A DNA stretch of 64,000 nt, from NCBI GenBank assembly GCA_964574815.1, contig CAZNPL010000011.1, forward strand, positions 62,001 through 126,000, given 5' to 3'. The notes under the pieces were generated by a model. The model had not been told where the DNA came from. It searched no databases and worked only from the letters and a program-made list of their open reading frames with translations. This stretch comes from CAZNPL01 sp964574815 (GTDB lineage: Bacteria > Planctomycetota > Phycisphaerae > UBA1845). The position numbers and the translations under genes were made by a program. Positions 1 to 7,964 of this stretch are shown here, piece by piece. The stretch's first letter is position 1; the number at the start of each line of letters is the position of its first letter.

Positions 1-618
1 GCGCGCTTCGACTTTTCGATTGGCATGCGTTTTGCGATCGGGCGGCGGCACCGGCTGAACTGGGTCGAAACGGACCCTAAATCGACCAAACGTATCATTC
101 GCGGCCAGAAGATCGACCTTCTGGAAAAGCTAGAGGAAGGGAAAGTCCCGCGGTTTCAGATGGGGCGCTGGTCGGAGATGGTGGCTGACTGCCGGGCAAC
201 GTCCAACGTGGTTCAATTGGCACAGCTGGCGGAGGACGAGTTCGACGACGATTCGACCGAGGTGCTGGATCGGGTTGCAAGCCGGCAGATCGACCTGAAT
301 CACGTCTGTGAGCGATCGATCGAAGAGCTGTTTGAAACGCTTCTTTTGGATGTCGATAGCGAGACGACGCTCATCGAGCAGCGAGTCGAACAGCGGTACC
401 GAAGGGCTGCACGTGATTGCCTGCTCGGCCGTCTGAGTCGTCTGCCGCATGAAGAGCTGACGCCGTTCCAAGAGGCTCTCTCGGCCCTCGCGGAATCGGA
501 TTCGGACTTTGAATCGCTTTTGCTCAGGTTGTCTGAGGGCTCTGAGGAGGATCCCGGCGACGGGCACCCAGTCGGAAGCGACAACGATTTCGTGAGAATC
601 ATAGACCGGCCGGGCTGA
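1..618 (+). CDS. Hypothetical protein, probably 5'-partial
   Basis: The frame is open from the left edge of the window, so the gene probably starts outside. The first internal ATG is at 25, giving 197 residues from there. The protein is hydrophilic and rich in acidic and charged residues, with helix-forming segments in its second half and a Ser/Asp/Glu-rich tail. I see no signal peptide, membrane segment or catalytic motif, and I do not recognise the family. It ends about 20 bases before the convergent hemW gene. That reading is on the coding strand is supported by the length of the frame and the third-position GC; the function is unknown. Confidence 0.55.
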   Translation, partial: ARFDFSIGMRFAIGRRHRLNWVETDPKSTKRIIRGQKIDLLEKLEEGKVPRFQMGRWSEMVADCRATSNVVQLAQLAEDEFDDDSTEVLDRVASRQIDLNHVCERSIEELFETLLLDVDSETTLIEQRVEQRYRRAARDCLLGRLSRLPHEELTPFQEALSALAESDSDFESLLLRLSEGSEEDPGDGHPVGSDNDFVRIIDRPG

Positions 619-637
619 CCAGCGTCGCGTCGGACTC

Positions 638-1801
638 TCACGCCGTCGTGCGATCCGCGTGCAGTTCGGCGTACATGTCGGCGACGATGCTGTCTGCCAC
701 GAGGCGGCCCGCGTCCGTCAACGCTATTCTGTCGCGGGCGTCGTCTATCAATCCGGCGCGGGTGAAGTTCCGCAGGCAGTCGCGGAAGGCTTGGCGTGGT
801 GATATGCCAGTTCGTTCCTCGAATCGTCGGAGGTCGACGCCGTCGTTCAGGCGCAACTGCATCATAAGCAACTCGCCTGCCAGCGTGAGCTCGGAGACAT
901 GCTCGGTTTCAGCGGCCGCCATACCATGTTCTTCGACGGAGCGCGTGTATTCGGCGATGTCGGGAACATTCCTGTACCGCTGGCCGTTGATGAACCCCGA
1001 GGCCGAGGGCCCCGCTGCGATGTACGGCTCCTGTCGCCAGTAGATGAGGTTGTGTAGGCAGCGCTGTCCCGGTTTCGCGAAGTTGCTGATTTCATATTGC
1101 TCGAATCCCGCCGACCGGAGCATCTCTACGGCGAGGCCGTACATGTCCGCTTCGACAGCTTCATCGCACGGGGTCACTCGTCCCGCGTGCATCCGCTCGG
1201 TCAGGAGGGTGCCGGGTTCATATGTGAGCGCGTAACACGACACGTGCTCTACGCCGGTATCCAACGTCTTTTCGAGCGAGGTCCGCCAAGCCTCCTTGGT
1301 CTGTCCGGGAATGCCGAAGATGAGATCCAGGTTCAGGCGTGCGATCGCGTGCGCGCGTGCCAATTCGACGCTTCTTTGAACGTCGGCCGGGGAATGCAGG
1401 CGGCCGAGACTTCGCAACTCTGCCGCGTGCCAGGATTGGGCGCCGATCGATATACGATCCACCCCGGCTGCGACCAGGATCGAGAGGGCTTCGCCGGTCA
1501 ACGTGCCGGGGTTGGCCTCGACCGTAAACTCTTCGACCGGGTGCTCCTGAGCGACCGTGTGCAATTTCGAGAAAAGACGATCGAGATCTCGTGTCGGGAG
1601 TACGGTGGGTGTGCCGCCACCTACGAAGATCGTCCGGATGCTGAAGGGCGTGCGTTCGAGCCGGTTGTCCAGTTCGGTGACGATCGCCGAGACAACTCTG
1701 GACGTACCCTGGGCACATCCAAGGGGCACCGAGTAGAAGTCGCAGTAGCCGCACTTGGTGGTGCAGAAGGGTATGTGTACGTAAAGGCCAGAGCTATTCA
1801 T
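638..1801 (-). CDS. hemW: HemW-like radical SAM protein (coproporphyrinogen III oxidase-like)
   Basis: This 387-residue protein starts with a short N-terminus followed by the radical-SAM cluster motif CxxxCxxC (C13, C17, C20) and the following aromatic residue, as in HemN/HemW. A GGTPT motif near residue 60 is the SAM-binding glycine motif. The length and the extra cysteine just after the motif favour HemW over the longer oxygen-independent oxidase HemN. HemW proteins bind heme and are thought to help insert heme into respiratory enzymes, rather than to oxidise coproporphyrinogen. The ATG at 1801 has no strong ribosome site. The gene stands alone on the minus strand between two plus-strand genes. 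Confidence 0.88.
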   Translation of the reverse strand: MNSSGLYVHIPFCTTKCGYCDFYSVPLGCAQGTSRVVSAIVTELDNRLERTPFSIRTIFVGGGTPTVLPTRDLDRLFSKLHTVAQEHPVEEFTVEANPGTLTGEALSILVAAGVDRISIGAQSWHAAELRSLGRLHSPADVQRSVELARAHAIARLNLDLIFGIPGQTKEAWRTSLEKTLDTGVEHVSCYALTYEPGTLLTERMHAGRVTPCDEAVEADMYGLAVEMLRSAGFEQYEISNFAKPGQRCLHNLIYWRQEPYIAAGPSASGFINGQRYRNVPDIAEYTRSVEEHGMAAAETEHVSELTLAGELLMMQLRLNDGVDLRRFEERTGISPRQAFRDCLRNFTRAGLIDDARDRIALTDAGRLVADSIVADMYAELHADRTTA

Positions 1802-2095
1802 ACGTTCACGACCCCGCTCGTCGGCATCCCGGTCGGAAGGCCCGGATCCCGCCGGCGGTCGCTCGATCGTGGGTGTGCCCAGGGGCGCGCCGCCTCAGCG
1901 TTGTCTACGGGCGGTCGGTCCGCAGTAAGGCTAACATTTTCGGACGGGGGCTGACAAGGCGTCCTGGGAGCTTAGAATTTGATGCGGAGTTTGCGGCGCT
2001 GTATATTACGGGTGGTGCGTTTCCGGCTATAGGACCGGCCGCGCCCGGTGTCCGTGGCGCTGGTCGGCTTAATCGACCATTCGCGGAATGAAGTT

Positions 2096-2590
2096 ATGAA
2101 GGTCAATCTCGTTATGTTTCGGGAATCAGGCGACCGGCGCGATTTCCCGCTGAATCGGCGCGTCACCTCTATTGGCCGCAAGGATGACTGCGACATCAGG
2201 ATACCTCTGGCGGAAGTTTCGCGGCATCACGCACAACTCACCGTCAACGAGGGGTCGGCAACGGTCAAGGATTTGGGCAGTGCGAACGGGACGTATCTGA
2301 ACAACAAGCGGATCGGCAAGGAGGCCACTTTGAAGGCGGGCGATCATCTTGTTGTAGGGCCGGTTGTCTTCACCGTGCAGATCGACGGGGAGCCCAAGGA
2401 GCTTCGGGCCGTGAAGACGAAGCTGAAGCCGTTGCCGGCGAGTGCGCAAGCCGCGGCGGGCGAGTCCGACAAGGGTTCGAAGTCCGGCGCGGCCGATGCC
2501 GACATGGACCCCATCAGCGCCCTGGAAGCACTGGCCTCAAGCACCGACCAGACGGCCATCGAGCCGTTTGACGCCGACGAAATCATGTAG
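2096..2590 (+). CDS. FHA domain protein
   Basis: The product is 164 residues long. Residues 1-95 form a forkhead-associated domain, which binds phosphothreonine peptides. The hallmark residues are visible: G27-R28 in the SIGR turn, S42 and H45 in SRHH, and N64 in the SANGTYLN strand. The last 65 residues are a low-complexity tail rich in Ala, Asp and Ser with no fold signature. The frame is open further upstream to 2048, but I chose the ATG at 2096 because the FHA fold begins there (KVNLVMF is strand 1). It has no kinase neighbour, so its phosphopeptide partner cannot be read from context. It is cytoplasmic, as no export signal is seen. Confidence 0.82.
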   Translation: MKVNLVMFRESGDRRDFPLNRRVTSIGRKDDCDIRIPLAEVSRHHAQLTVNEGSATVKDLGSANGTYLNNKRIGKEATLKAGDHLVVGPVVFTVQIDGEPKELRAVKTKLKPLPASAQAAAGESDKGSKSGAADADMDPISALEALASSTDQTAIEPFDADEIM

Positions 2591-2729
2591 TCGATCTGCG
2601 GCTTCCCGCACGTGTGAGTCTCCCGCGGGCACGCGTTGGAAGGGCGTCATGCGTTGATGGCGAGCGCCGGGTCCAGGTGGTCATGCTGCATTGGCTTGGT
2701 CCTGACGGAGCAAAGGGCGAGGTGGGGAC

Positions 2730-3230
2730 GTGAAACCGGAGCCATCGGCGTCTGTGGATGCAGCGGGTAAGCCGTCGCAGGAGCGGTCGCGGAGAGCGCG
2801 TTCACATCTTGGGCGGAGCTTCGTTCCGCTGATAGCGGCTGCCGTCGTGCTGTGCGTTTTGGTCATATGGCAGCGCGATCGCCGGCACATTGAGGCGGCC
2901 CGTCACAGAATCAGCGAGACTTTTGAGCCGGTGGCGGCGTACCTCGAAGCGCACGGGACATTGCCGCTGGACTTCCCTTATGATCTTCTCGAAAACCCGT
3001 CGCGGGCGTTCACTTACGCGGAGCCCGAGATGATCCGATGGGCCTTGCGTAGTGAGGATCCCGTCGTGATTGGTTACGGGAAAGGTGAAGGATTGATCGC
3101 CCGTCCGAACGGACACGCGGTCATGATCTACGACAAGGGCCGCCTTCGGGATGATTGGCTCAGTCGGAGTGCTCTCGAGGAGCAACTTGACAGACAGCAG
3201 GTCGCTTTGGAATCCGGGGGCGGAGGTTAG
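2730..3230 (+). CDS. Small single-pass membrane protein of unknown function
   Basis: The 166-residue protein has a basic, Ser/Arg-rich N-terminus (1-30), one strong transmembrane helix at about 31-47, then an extracytoplasmic domain of about 115 residues. The layout is type II: the short positive N-terminus faces the cytoplasm. The GTG at 2730 is preceded by a purine-rich GAGGTGGGG ribosome site about 3 bases away, which supports that start. The C-terminus ends in a short Gly run. I do not recognise the soluble domain. It follows the FHA gene by 140 bases and precedes rpmI; no functional link is evident. Confidence 0.6.
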   Translation: MKPEPSASVDAAGKPSQERSRRARSHLGRSFVPLIAAAVVLCVLVIWQRDRRHIEAARHRISETFEPVAAYLEAHGTLPLDFPYDLLENPSRAFTYAEPEMIRWALRSEDPVVIGYGKGEGLIARPNGHAVMIYDKGRLRDDWLSRSALEEQLDRQQVALESGGGG

Positions 3231-3340
3231 GTCAGGGACTGCATCAGCCAGCGATGTGTTGGCCCGGGCGCGTATTCAGTGTTGGTGTAATTCGGCGGGT
3301 TTTGCTGGTTTCAAAACCGAGGGGCAGCGTGCGACCGTTC

Positions 3341-3364
3341 GGGCGGGCAAGCCGCCCGTGGCAG
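3341..3364. repeat. Dispersed GC-rich hairpin repeat, GGCGG-CAAG-CCGCC-GTGGCA type
   Basis: A 6-bp perfect stem (GGGCGG/CCGCCC) encloses a 5-base loop and is followed by GTGGCA. Near-identical units occur at 10273, 43254, 43313 and 46141, always between genes, so this is a dispersed family and not chance. Confidence 0.5.
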
Positions 3365-3418
3365 TTGAGCCGGGATGACGCGTGGGCTGTGACCGAGCGG
3401 CGGGCGGCGTTGGCGGGG

Positions 3419-3446
3419 TTGCAAGTCGGTTGAATCGTGCTACACT
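3419..3446 (+). promoter_or_regulatory. Candidate housekeeping promoter for rpmI-rplT
   Basis: TTGCAA at 3419-3424 and TACACT at 3441-3446 are separated by 16 bases. This is a fair match to a sigma-70-type promoter. It would start transcription near 3453, about 40 bases upstream of rpmI. No infC gene precedes rpmI here, so a dedicated promoter is expected. Confidence 0.42.
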
Positions 3447-3492
3447 CTCAGGTTTGCGTTGATGCGGCTGGAATGACGTCAGAGGAATGGGA

Positions 3493-3687
3493 ATGCCCAA
3501 ACAGAAGACCCACAAAGGCGTGGCAAAACGGGTGAGGATCACGGCGCGCGGCAAGGTGCGTCATAAAGCGGCTTGCGCCAGCCATTTGATGAGCGGTAAG
3601 GGTGGGAAGCGGAAGCGTGCATTTCGCCGGCCGCGTTTCATCGAGGGTGAACCGGCTAAGGAGCTGAAACGCGCGCTGAGCAGCTAG
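3493..3687 (+). CDS. rpmI: 50S ribosomal protein L35
   Basis: The 64-residue, strongly basic protein begins with the family signature MPKQKTHKG and continues with the KRVRIT..GKV core and C-terminal basic helix typical of bL35. I prefer the ATG at 3493 over the in-frame ATG at 3487, because family members begin with MPK and the GAGG motif at 3482-3485 is then about 7 bases away. It is followed after 91 bases by rplT, the usual partner. The usual upstream infC is missing, so the classic infC-rpmI-rplT operon is broken in this genome. Confidence 0.95.
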   Translation: MPKQKTHKGVAKRVRITARGKVRHKAACASHLMSGKGGKRKRAFRRPRFIEGEPAKELKRALSS

Positions 3688-3778
3688 GGCACGGGGTGGG
3701 TCGGGCGTTGCAAGGCGCCGGCTTCTAGGAGCAGAGGCCACAGCGCCGCAGGGATCGAAGGTTCGAGGAGTCAACGAG

Positions 3779-4147
3779 ATGCCGAGAGCGAGGTATGGAG
3801 CCGCGCGGCACCGCAAGAAAGTTCGCGTTCTAAAAGCGGCGAAGGGTTATCGCGGCGCCCGCAGCAAACTGTACCGCACGGCCAAGGACGCGATTACCCG
3901 GGCCGGAGCGACTGCCTATCGGGATCGTCGCAACCGCAAGCGTGACTTCCGGTCGCTGTGGGTGACGCGCCTGACGGCCGCCTGCCGCGCCCGTGGAATT
4001 CAATACAGCCGTTTCATATTCGGGCTCAAGGCCGCGTCGATCATCATTAATCGCAAGATGCTGAGCGAGGTCGCGATTCACGATCCTGCCGGCTTCGATG
4101 CGATCGTGGAGATCGCCAAGGCCCATCAGCCCGCCCAGGCAGCCTGA
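3779..4147 (+). CDS. rplT: 50S ribosomal protein L20
   Basis: The 122-residue product has the full-length bL20 layout: the basic N-terminal tail starting MPRARYG, the RHRKK and KGYRGARS segments, then the globular C-terminal domain with the RDRRNRKRDFRSLW signature. bL20 binds 23S rRNA early in assembly of the large subunit. The start ATG is preceded by the purine-rich GAGGAG (3764-3769). It is co-directional with rpmI, 91 bases downstream, and is almost certainly in the same transcript. Confidence 0.96.
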   Translation: MPRARYGAARHRKKVRVLKAAKGYRGARSKLYRTAKDAITRAGATAYRDRRNRKRDFRSLWVTRLTAACRARGIQYSRFIFGLKAASIIINRKMLSEVAIHDPAGFDAIVEIAKAHQPAQAA

Positions 4148-4193
4148 TTCAACTCGGAAGCGGGTTCGCCCCGCGCGCCGTGAGTGGGTGCCG

Positions 4194-7100
4194 ATGGGTT
4201 TATTGACCGCGCACGTCGAGAGACGCCCACGAAACCAACAGATCGCCCTCCGTCTTTTCCTCGTCAACGGGTGTCTGGCTGCGCTCACGTTTGCGGCCGG
4301 TGAGTATGAACTGCCTTCCACTCGCGCATCGGAGCCGCAATTCGTCTGTCGTTCTTGGACATCCGAGGACGGCCTGCCTCAGAACTCGGTCAACGCGCTC
4401 CTGCAAACGCGGGACGGATATCTGTGGGTGGGGACGTTCGGGGGGCTGGCGCGTTTTGACGGTCTGAAGTTCACGGTTTTCAACGTTGGGAATACGGAGG
4501 GACTCGCCAGCAACCGAATCCTTACGCTACTCGAGGATCGAAGTGGCGTTCTATGGATTGCCACTGAGGACGGTGGCGTGTCCCGGTACGAGGACGGTGG
4601 GTTCACGTCGTTGACGGAGCCCGACGGGCTTCCCAGTAACGCGGCTTGGGGGCTTGCGGAAGACCACCTTGGACGTGTCTGGATCGGCACCAAACGGGGG
4701 CTCGTTCGAATCAACCAGGGGCGGGTCCGGGTATTCACTTCGGCGGACGGTCTTCCGTCGCCCGGCGCGCTGGCGCTGCTGTGCGATCGTCGGGGTCGCA
4801 TGTGGATCGGTACGGACAGGGGACTGGCATGTTTTGAGGACGGCGAGTTCCGCGTGTTTACGGTGGACGACGGCCTGCCGCATGAGGCCGTCTGGTCGCT
4901 CATGGAAGACCAGGTCGGGAACATCTGGATCGGAACCAGAGACGGGGTCGCGTTTTACAGTGGCAATCGGATCAGGTCGGTGACGGACAGTTGGGGTGTG
5001 ATCTGGTCGCTGGTCCAGGATCGGCATGGTGACGTTTGGGTTGGCGTCGAGCAACGGGGCTTGGTGCGGCGATCCGGTTCGGGCGGCTTCCATTTGCCCC
5101 GCAGTGAGCTCCAAGTGGTTGGACCGGGCAGCGAAGTGAAGACGCCGATTCCCCCGCCTCGATCACTGCTCGAGGACCGGGAGGGTGATGTGTGGCTGGG
5201 GACTCGGGGCAAGGGGCTGATCCGGCTGAAGCGGGCACGCGTGCACGTGCTCGGGCCGCATAACGGTTGTCCCACCGGTGTCGTACCGATTGTAAGCGAC
5301 GGCGAGGACGGCGTTCTGTTCGGCTCCGGCGAACCGGGCGTGTGGCGGTGGCGTGACGGTGAGGTGAGTGCCTTGAAGGTTGCGGGCCTCGAACTGCTTG
5401 AAACGAACCTGGCCTTCACGCTTCATCGCGACAGCTCGGGTGGGACCTGGATCAGCCATGGCAAGCAGGTCTCAGTCGTCCGCGACGGCCGGTTCACACT
5501 TTATACCCCGGAAGACGGCATCGGCTGGGGAGACAAACGGGCGATCTATCGAGACCGCGAAGGGCGCGTTTGGATCGGCTCGACGGAGGGGCTCGTCGTT
5601 CTCGATGATGGTGACTTCACCACGTTCACGACCCGCGACGGGCTTGGCGGCGACCACATCCACTGCATCACACAGGATCGCGAAGGGTCGTTGTGGATCG
5701 GGACTTTCAGCGGATTGACCCGGTTTGTAGATGGCGCGTTCAACAACTACTCAAGCTCGGACGGTCTGTCGCGAGGCGCCGTTCGTGCTCTTTATGAGGA
5801 CGGGGACGGCGTGTTGTGGATCGGCACATACGGGGGCGGTCTGAGCCGGCTGAAGGACGGCCGATTCGCGCGGTTCACGAGCGCCGACGGGCTGTTTGAC
5901 AATGTGGTGTCGTCCATCCTCGAGGACGATCGGGGCAATTTGTGGATGAATGGAAACCGCGGGATCTTCATGGCGCCGCGGCGCATGCTCAACGACTTTG
6001 CGGAGGGTCTGGTCGGCCGGATCGAATGCGTCTCGCTCAGTGGTGACGAGGGAGTCAGCGAAGGAAACGGCGGCGCTCAGGCGGCCGGCTGCAGGACGTC
6101 CGACGGTCGCATGTGGTTTCCCAACATCAACGGAATGGTTGTCCTCGATCCCGAAGAGGTCACGCGGCCGGTGGCCCCGCCTCCTCCCGCGCTGGAGCAG
6201 GTTGTGGTTGACGGCGAGCCGGTGTCCGGTCGCGGTGAGTTCGAACTGCCGCCTGGTGTGGGGGACCTCGAGTTTCACTATACGGCTCTTACTTTCCGCT
6301 CGTCCGGGAAGACCCGGTTCAAGTACCGGCTTGACGGCTACGATGAGAATTGGGTTTTCGCCGGCACGCGAAGGACGGCTTACTACACGCGCGTTCCGCC
6401 GGGGGAGTACGTGTTCAAGGTGAGGGCGGCCCACGAGGCGGGCGCATGGAGCCCGAAGGCGGCGTCGGCAGGTCTTTCACTGGCGCCGCATGTTTACCAG
6501 ACGACCTGGTTCCGCGTGGGCGCGGTTGTGGCCGTTGTCCTTCTGGCCGTCGTGCTGGGCACCCGCCGGATGCGCGCTCTTCGCACTCGGGTAGCCACAC
6601 TCAAGAGAGAGATCGCGGATCGGGAACGTGCCGAGCGGGAGCGGGCACGACTGGAAGTGCAGCTTCGGCATGCTCAGAAGATGGAAGCGGTCGGGACGTT
6701 ATCGGCCGGCATCGCGCACGATTTCAACAATCTGATCACGGCGATTCAAGGGTACGGGCGGTTCGCGAGATCGTTGATCGGTGAGAACCGGCAACTGGGG
6801 CAAGCGATCGACGGCATTACGCAGGCGGCGGGGCAGGCGGCGAACGTGACGCGTTCGCTGCTGACATTCAGTCGGAAGACCAAGATGACGCGGAGTCCGG
6901 CCGACCTGATCGAGATTGTCGATAAGTCGGTCGCGATGTTGCATCCCATGCTTCGGACGGCGGTCGAGGTCAGGACTGAGATTCGCTCCGATGGGCCACT
7001 GTGGATCGAGGCGGACGACAATCAGATTCAGCAGGTGATCATCAACCTTGCGCTTAATGCGCGCGACGCGATGCCTGACGGCGGGACGTTACGGATTGCG

Positions 7101-7868
7101 GTCGAGCGCACTTTTGCGGAGGAAGGGAACTCGGACGGCGCGACGGGTGACGGCCGAGCCGGTTCGGCGTTGTTGATCGTGGAGGACGACGGCGTCGGCA
7201 TGACGGAGGAGGTACGCCGGCGCGTGTTCGATCCGTTTTTCTCGACGAAGGGGCGCAGCCAGGGCACGGGGCTCGGCATGGCCGTCGTGCACGGGATCGT
7301 GCGAGGGCACGGCGGGCGGATCACACTCAAGTCCAGGTTCGGGGAAGGGACGCGGGTTACGATAGAGTTGCCGTGCTGTCCGGCGCCTGCTCCGCAGCCG
7401 GAGGAGCGTGCCGTTCAGCAACCGGCCCGAAGAGGGAAGAGCGAACTGATTCTGGTTGTCGAGGAGAATGAACAGGTGCGGGCGGTCGTCGCGGGCGCTT
7501 TGGAGGCGCAAGGTTATCGTGTCATTGCAGCCATTGACGGGGCGGAGGCGCTCGAGTTGTTCGGCACACATCAGGATGCGATCCGGTTGGTGGTCGTTGA
7601 TCTGGAACTTCCACGAGTGAGCGGGGCGGAGTGTATCCGGAGGATTCGGGCATTGCGTGGCGACATGCCGATTATCGCGATCAGCGGCTTGGGGCGCGTT
7701 GACCTTGAAGAGGCGAACGTTGGGCCTGAAAAGCGTGCCTTGCAGGATGTCACGCTTTTACGCAAGCCGTTTACGCTACCTGAGTTTCTCACGCGGGTGC
7801 AGGCTCAGATTGAGCGGCGGTCGGATGAGGGGTCTGAGGCGCCTGTGTCCGACCGAGCTATGCATTGA
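4194..7868 (+). CDS. Hybrid sensor histidine kinase with two-component-regulator propeller (Reg_prop/Y_Y_Y)
   Basis: The 1224-residue protein has an N-terminal export signal (about 15-40), then a long periplasmic region with many Reg_prop repeats. Each repeat has a LWIGT-like motif followed by DGL, and together they form beta-propellers up to about residue 640. A Y_Y_Y domain follows (KYRLDGYDENW near 710), then one transmembrane helix (about 775-795), a coiled coil and a HisKA domain with the phospho-acceptor in IAHDFNN (H842). After that come a HATPase domain (NALMARD-type N box, DDGVGM, GTGLGM) and a C-terminal receiver with D1136. This is the SusR-like layout used to sense polymers in the periplasm, but it lacks an output DNA-binding domain and ends in a receiver. 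The ATG at 4194 is preferred over the frame opening at 4098, which would overlap rplT and displace the signal peptide. It stands alone, so its ligand is unknown. Confidence 0.9.
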   Translation: MGLLTAHVERRPRNQQIALRLFLVNGCLAALTFAAGEYELPSTRASEPQFVCRSWTSEDGLPQNSVNALLQTRDGYLWVGTFGGLARFDGLKFTVFNVGNTEGLASNRILTLLEDRSGVLWIATEDGGVSRYEDGGFTSLTEPDGLPSNAAWGLAEDHLGRVWIGTKRGLVRINQGRVRVFTSADGLPSPGALALLCDRRGRMWIGTDRGLACFEDGEFRVFTVDDGLPHEAVWSLMEDQVGNIWIGTRDGVAFYSGNRIRSVTDSWGVIWSLVQDRHGDVWVGVEQRGLVRRSGSGGFHLPRSELQVVGPGSEVKTPIPPPRSLLEDREGDVWLGTRGKGLIRLKRARVHVLGPHNGCPTGVVPIVSDGEDGVLFGSGEPGVWRWRDGEVSALKVAGLELLETNLAFTLHRDSSGGTWISHGKQVSVVRDGRFTLYTPEDGIGWGDKRAIYRDREGRVWIGSTEGLVVLDDGDFTTFTTRDGLGGDHIHCITQDREGSLWIGTFSGLTRFVDGAFNNYSSSDGLSRGAVRALYEDGDGVLWIGTYGGGLSRLKDGRFARFTSADGLFDNVVSSILEDDRGNLWMNGNRGIFMAPRRMLNDFAEGLVGRIECVSLSGDEGVSEGNGGAQAAGCRTSDGRMWFPNINGMVVLDPEEVTRPVAPPPPALEQVVVDGEPVSGRGEFELPPGVGDLEFHYTALTFRSSGKTRFKYRLDGYDENWVFAGTRRTAYYTRVPPGEYVFKVRAAHEAGAWSPKAASAGLSLAPHVYQTTWFRVGAVVAVVLLAVVLGTRRMRALRTRVATLKREIADRERAERERARLEVQLRHAQKMEAVGTLSAGIAHDFNNLITAIQGYGRFARSLIGENRQLGQAIDGITQAAGQAANVTRSLLTFSRKTKMTRSPADLIEIVDKSVAMLHPMLRTAVEVRTEIRSDGPLWIEADDNQIQQVIINLALNARDAMPDGGTLRIAVERTFAEEGNSDGATGDGRAGSALLIVEDDGVGMTEEVRRRVFDPFFSTKGRSQGTGLGMAVVHGIVRGHGGRITLKSRFGEGTRVTIELPCCPAPAPQPEERAVQQPARRGKSELILVVEENEQVRAVVAGALEAQGYRVIAAIDGAEALELFGTHQDAIRLVVVDLELPRVSGAECIRRIRALRGDMPIIAISGLGRVDLEEANVGPEKRALQDVTLLRKPFTLPEFLTRVQAQIERRSDEGSEAPVSDRAMH

Positions 7869-7964
7869 CCGCGACGTGCCCCCGATTTATTTACCAGTTG
7901 CTATGAGCGCCGTGTCCTGTTTGACACCTGTGCCGCAACATTTTCATTTTCGGGCGGTTCGTCG

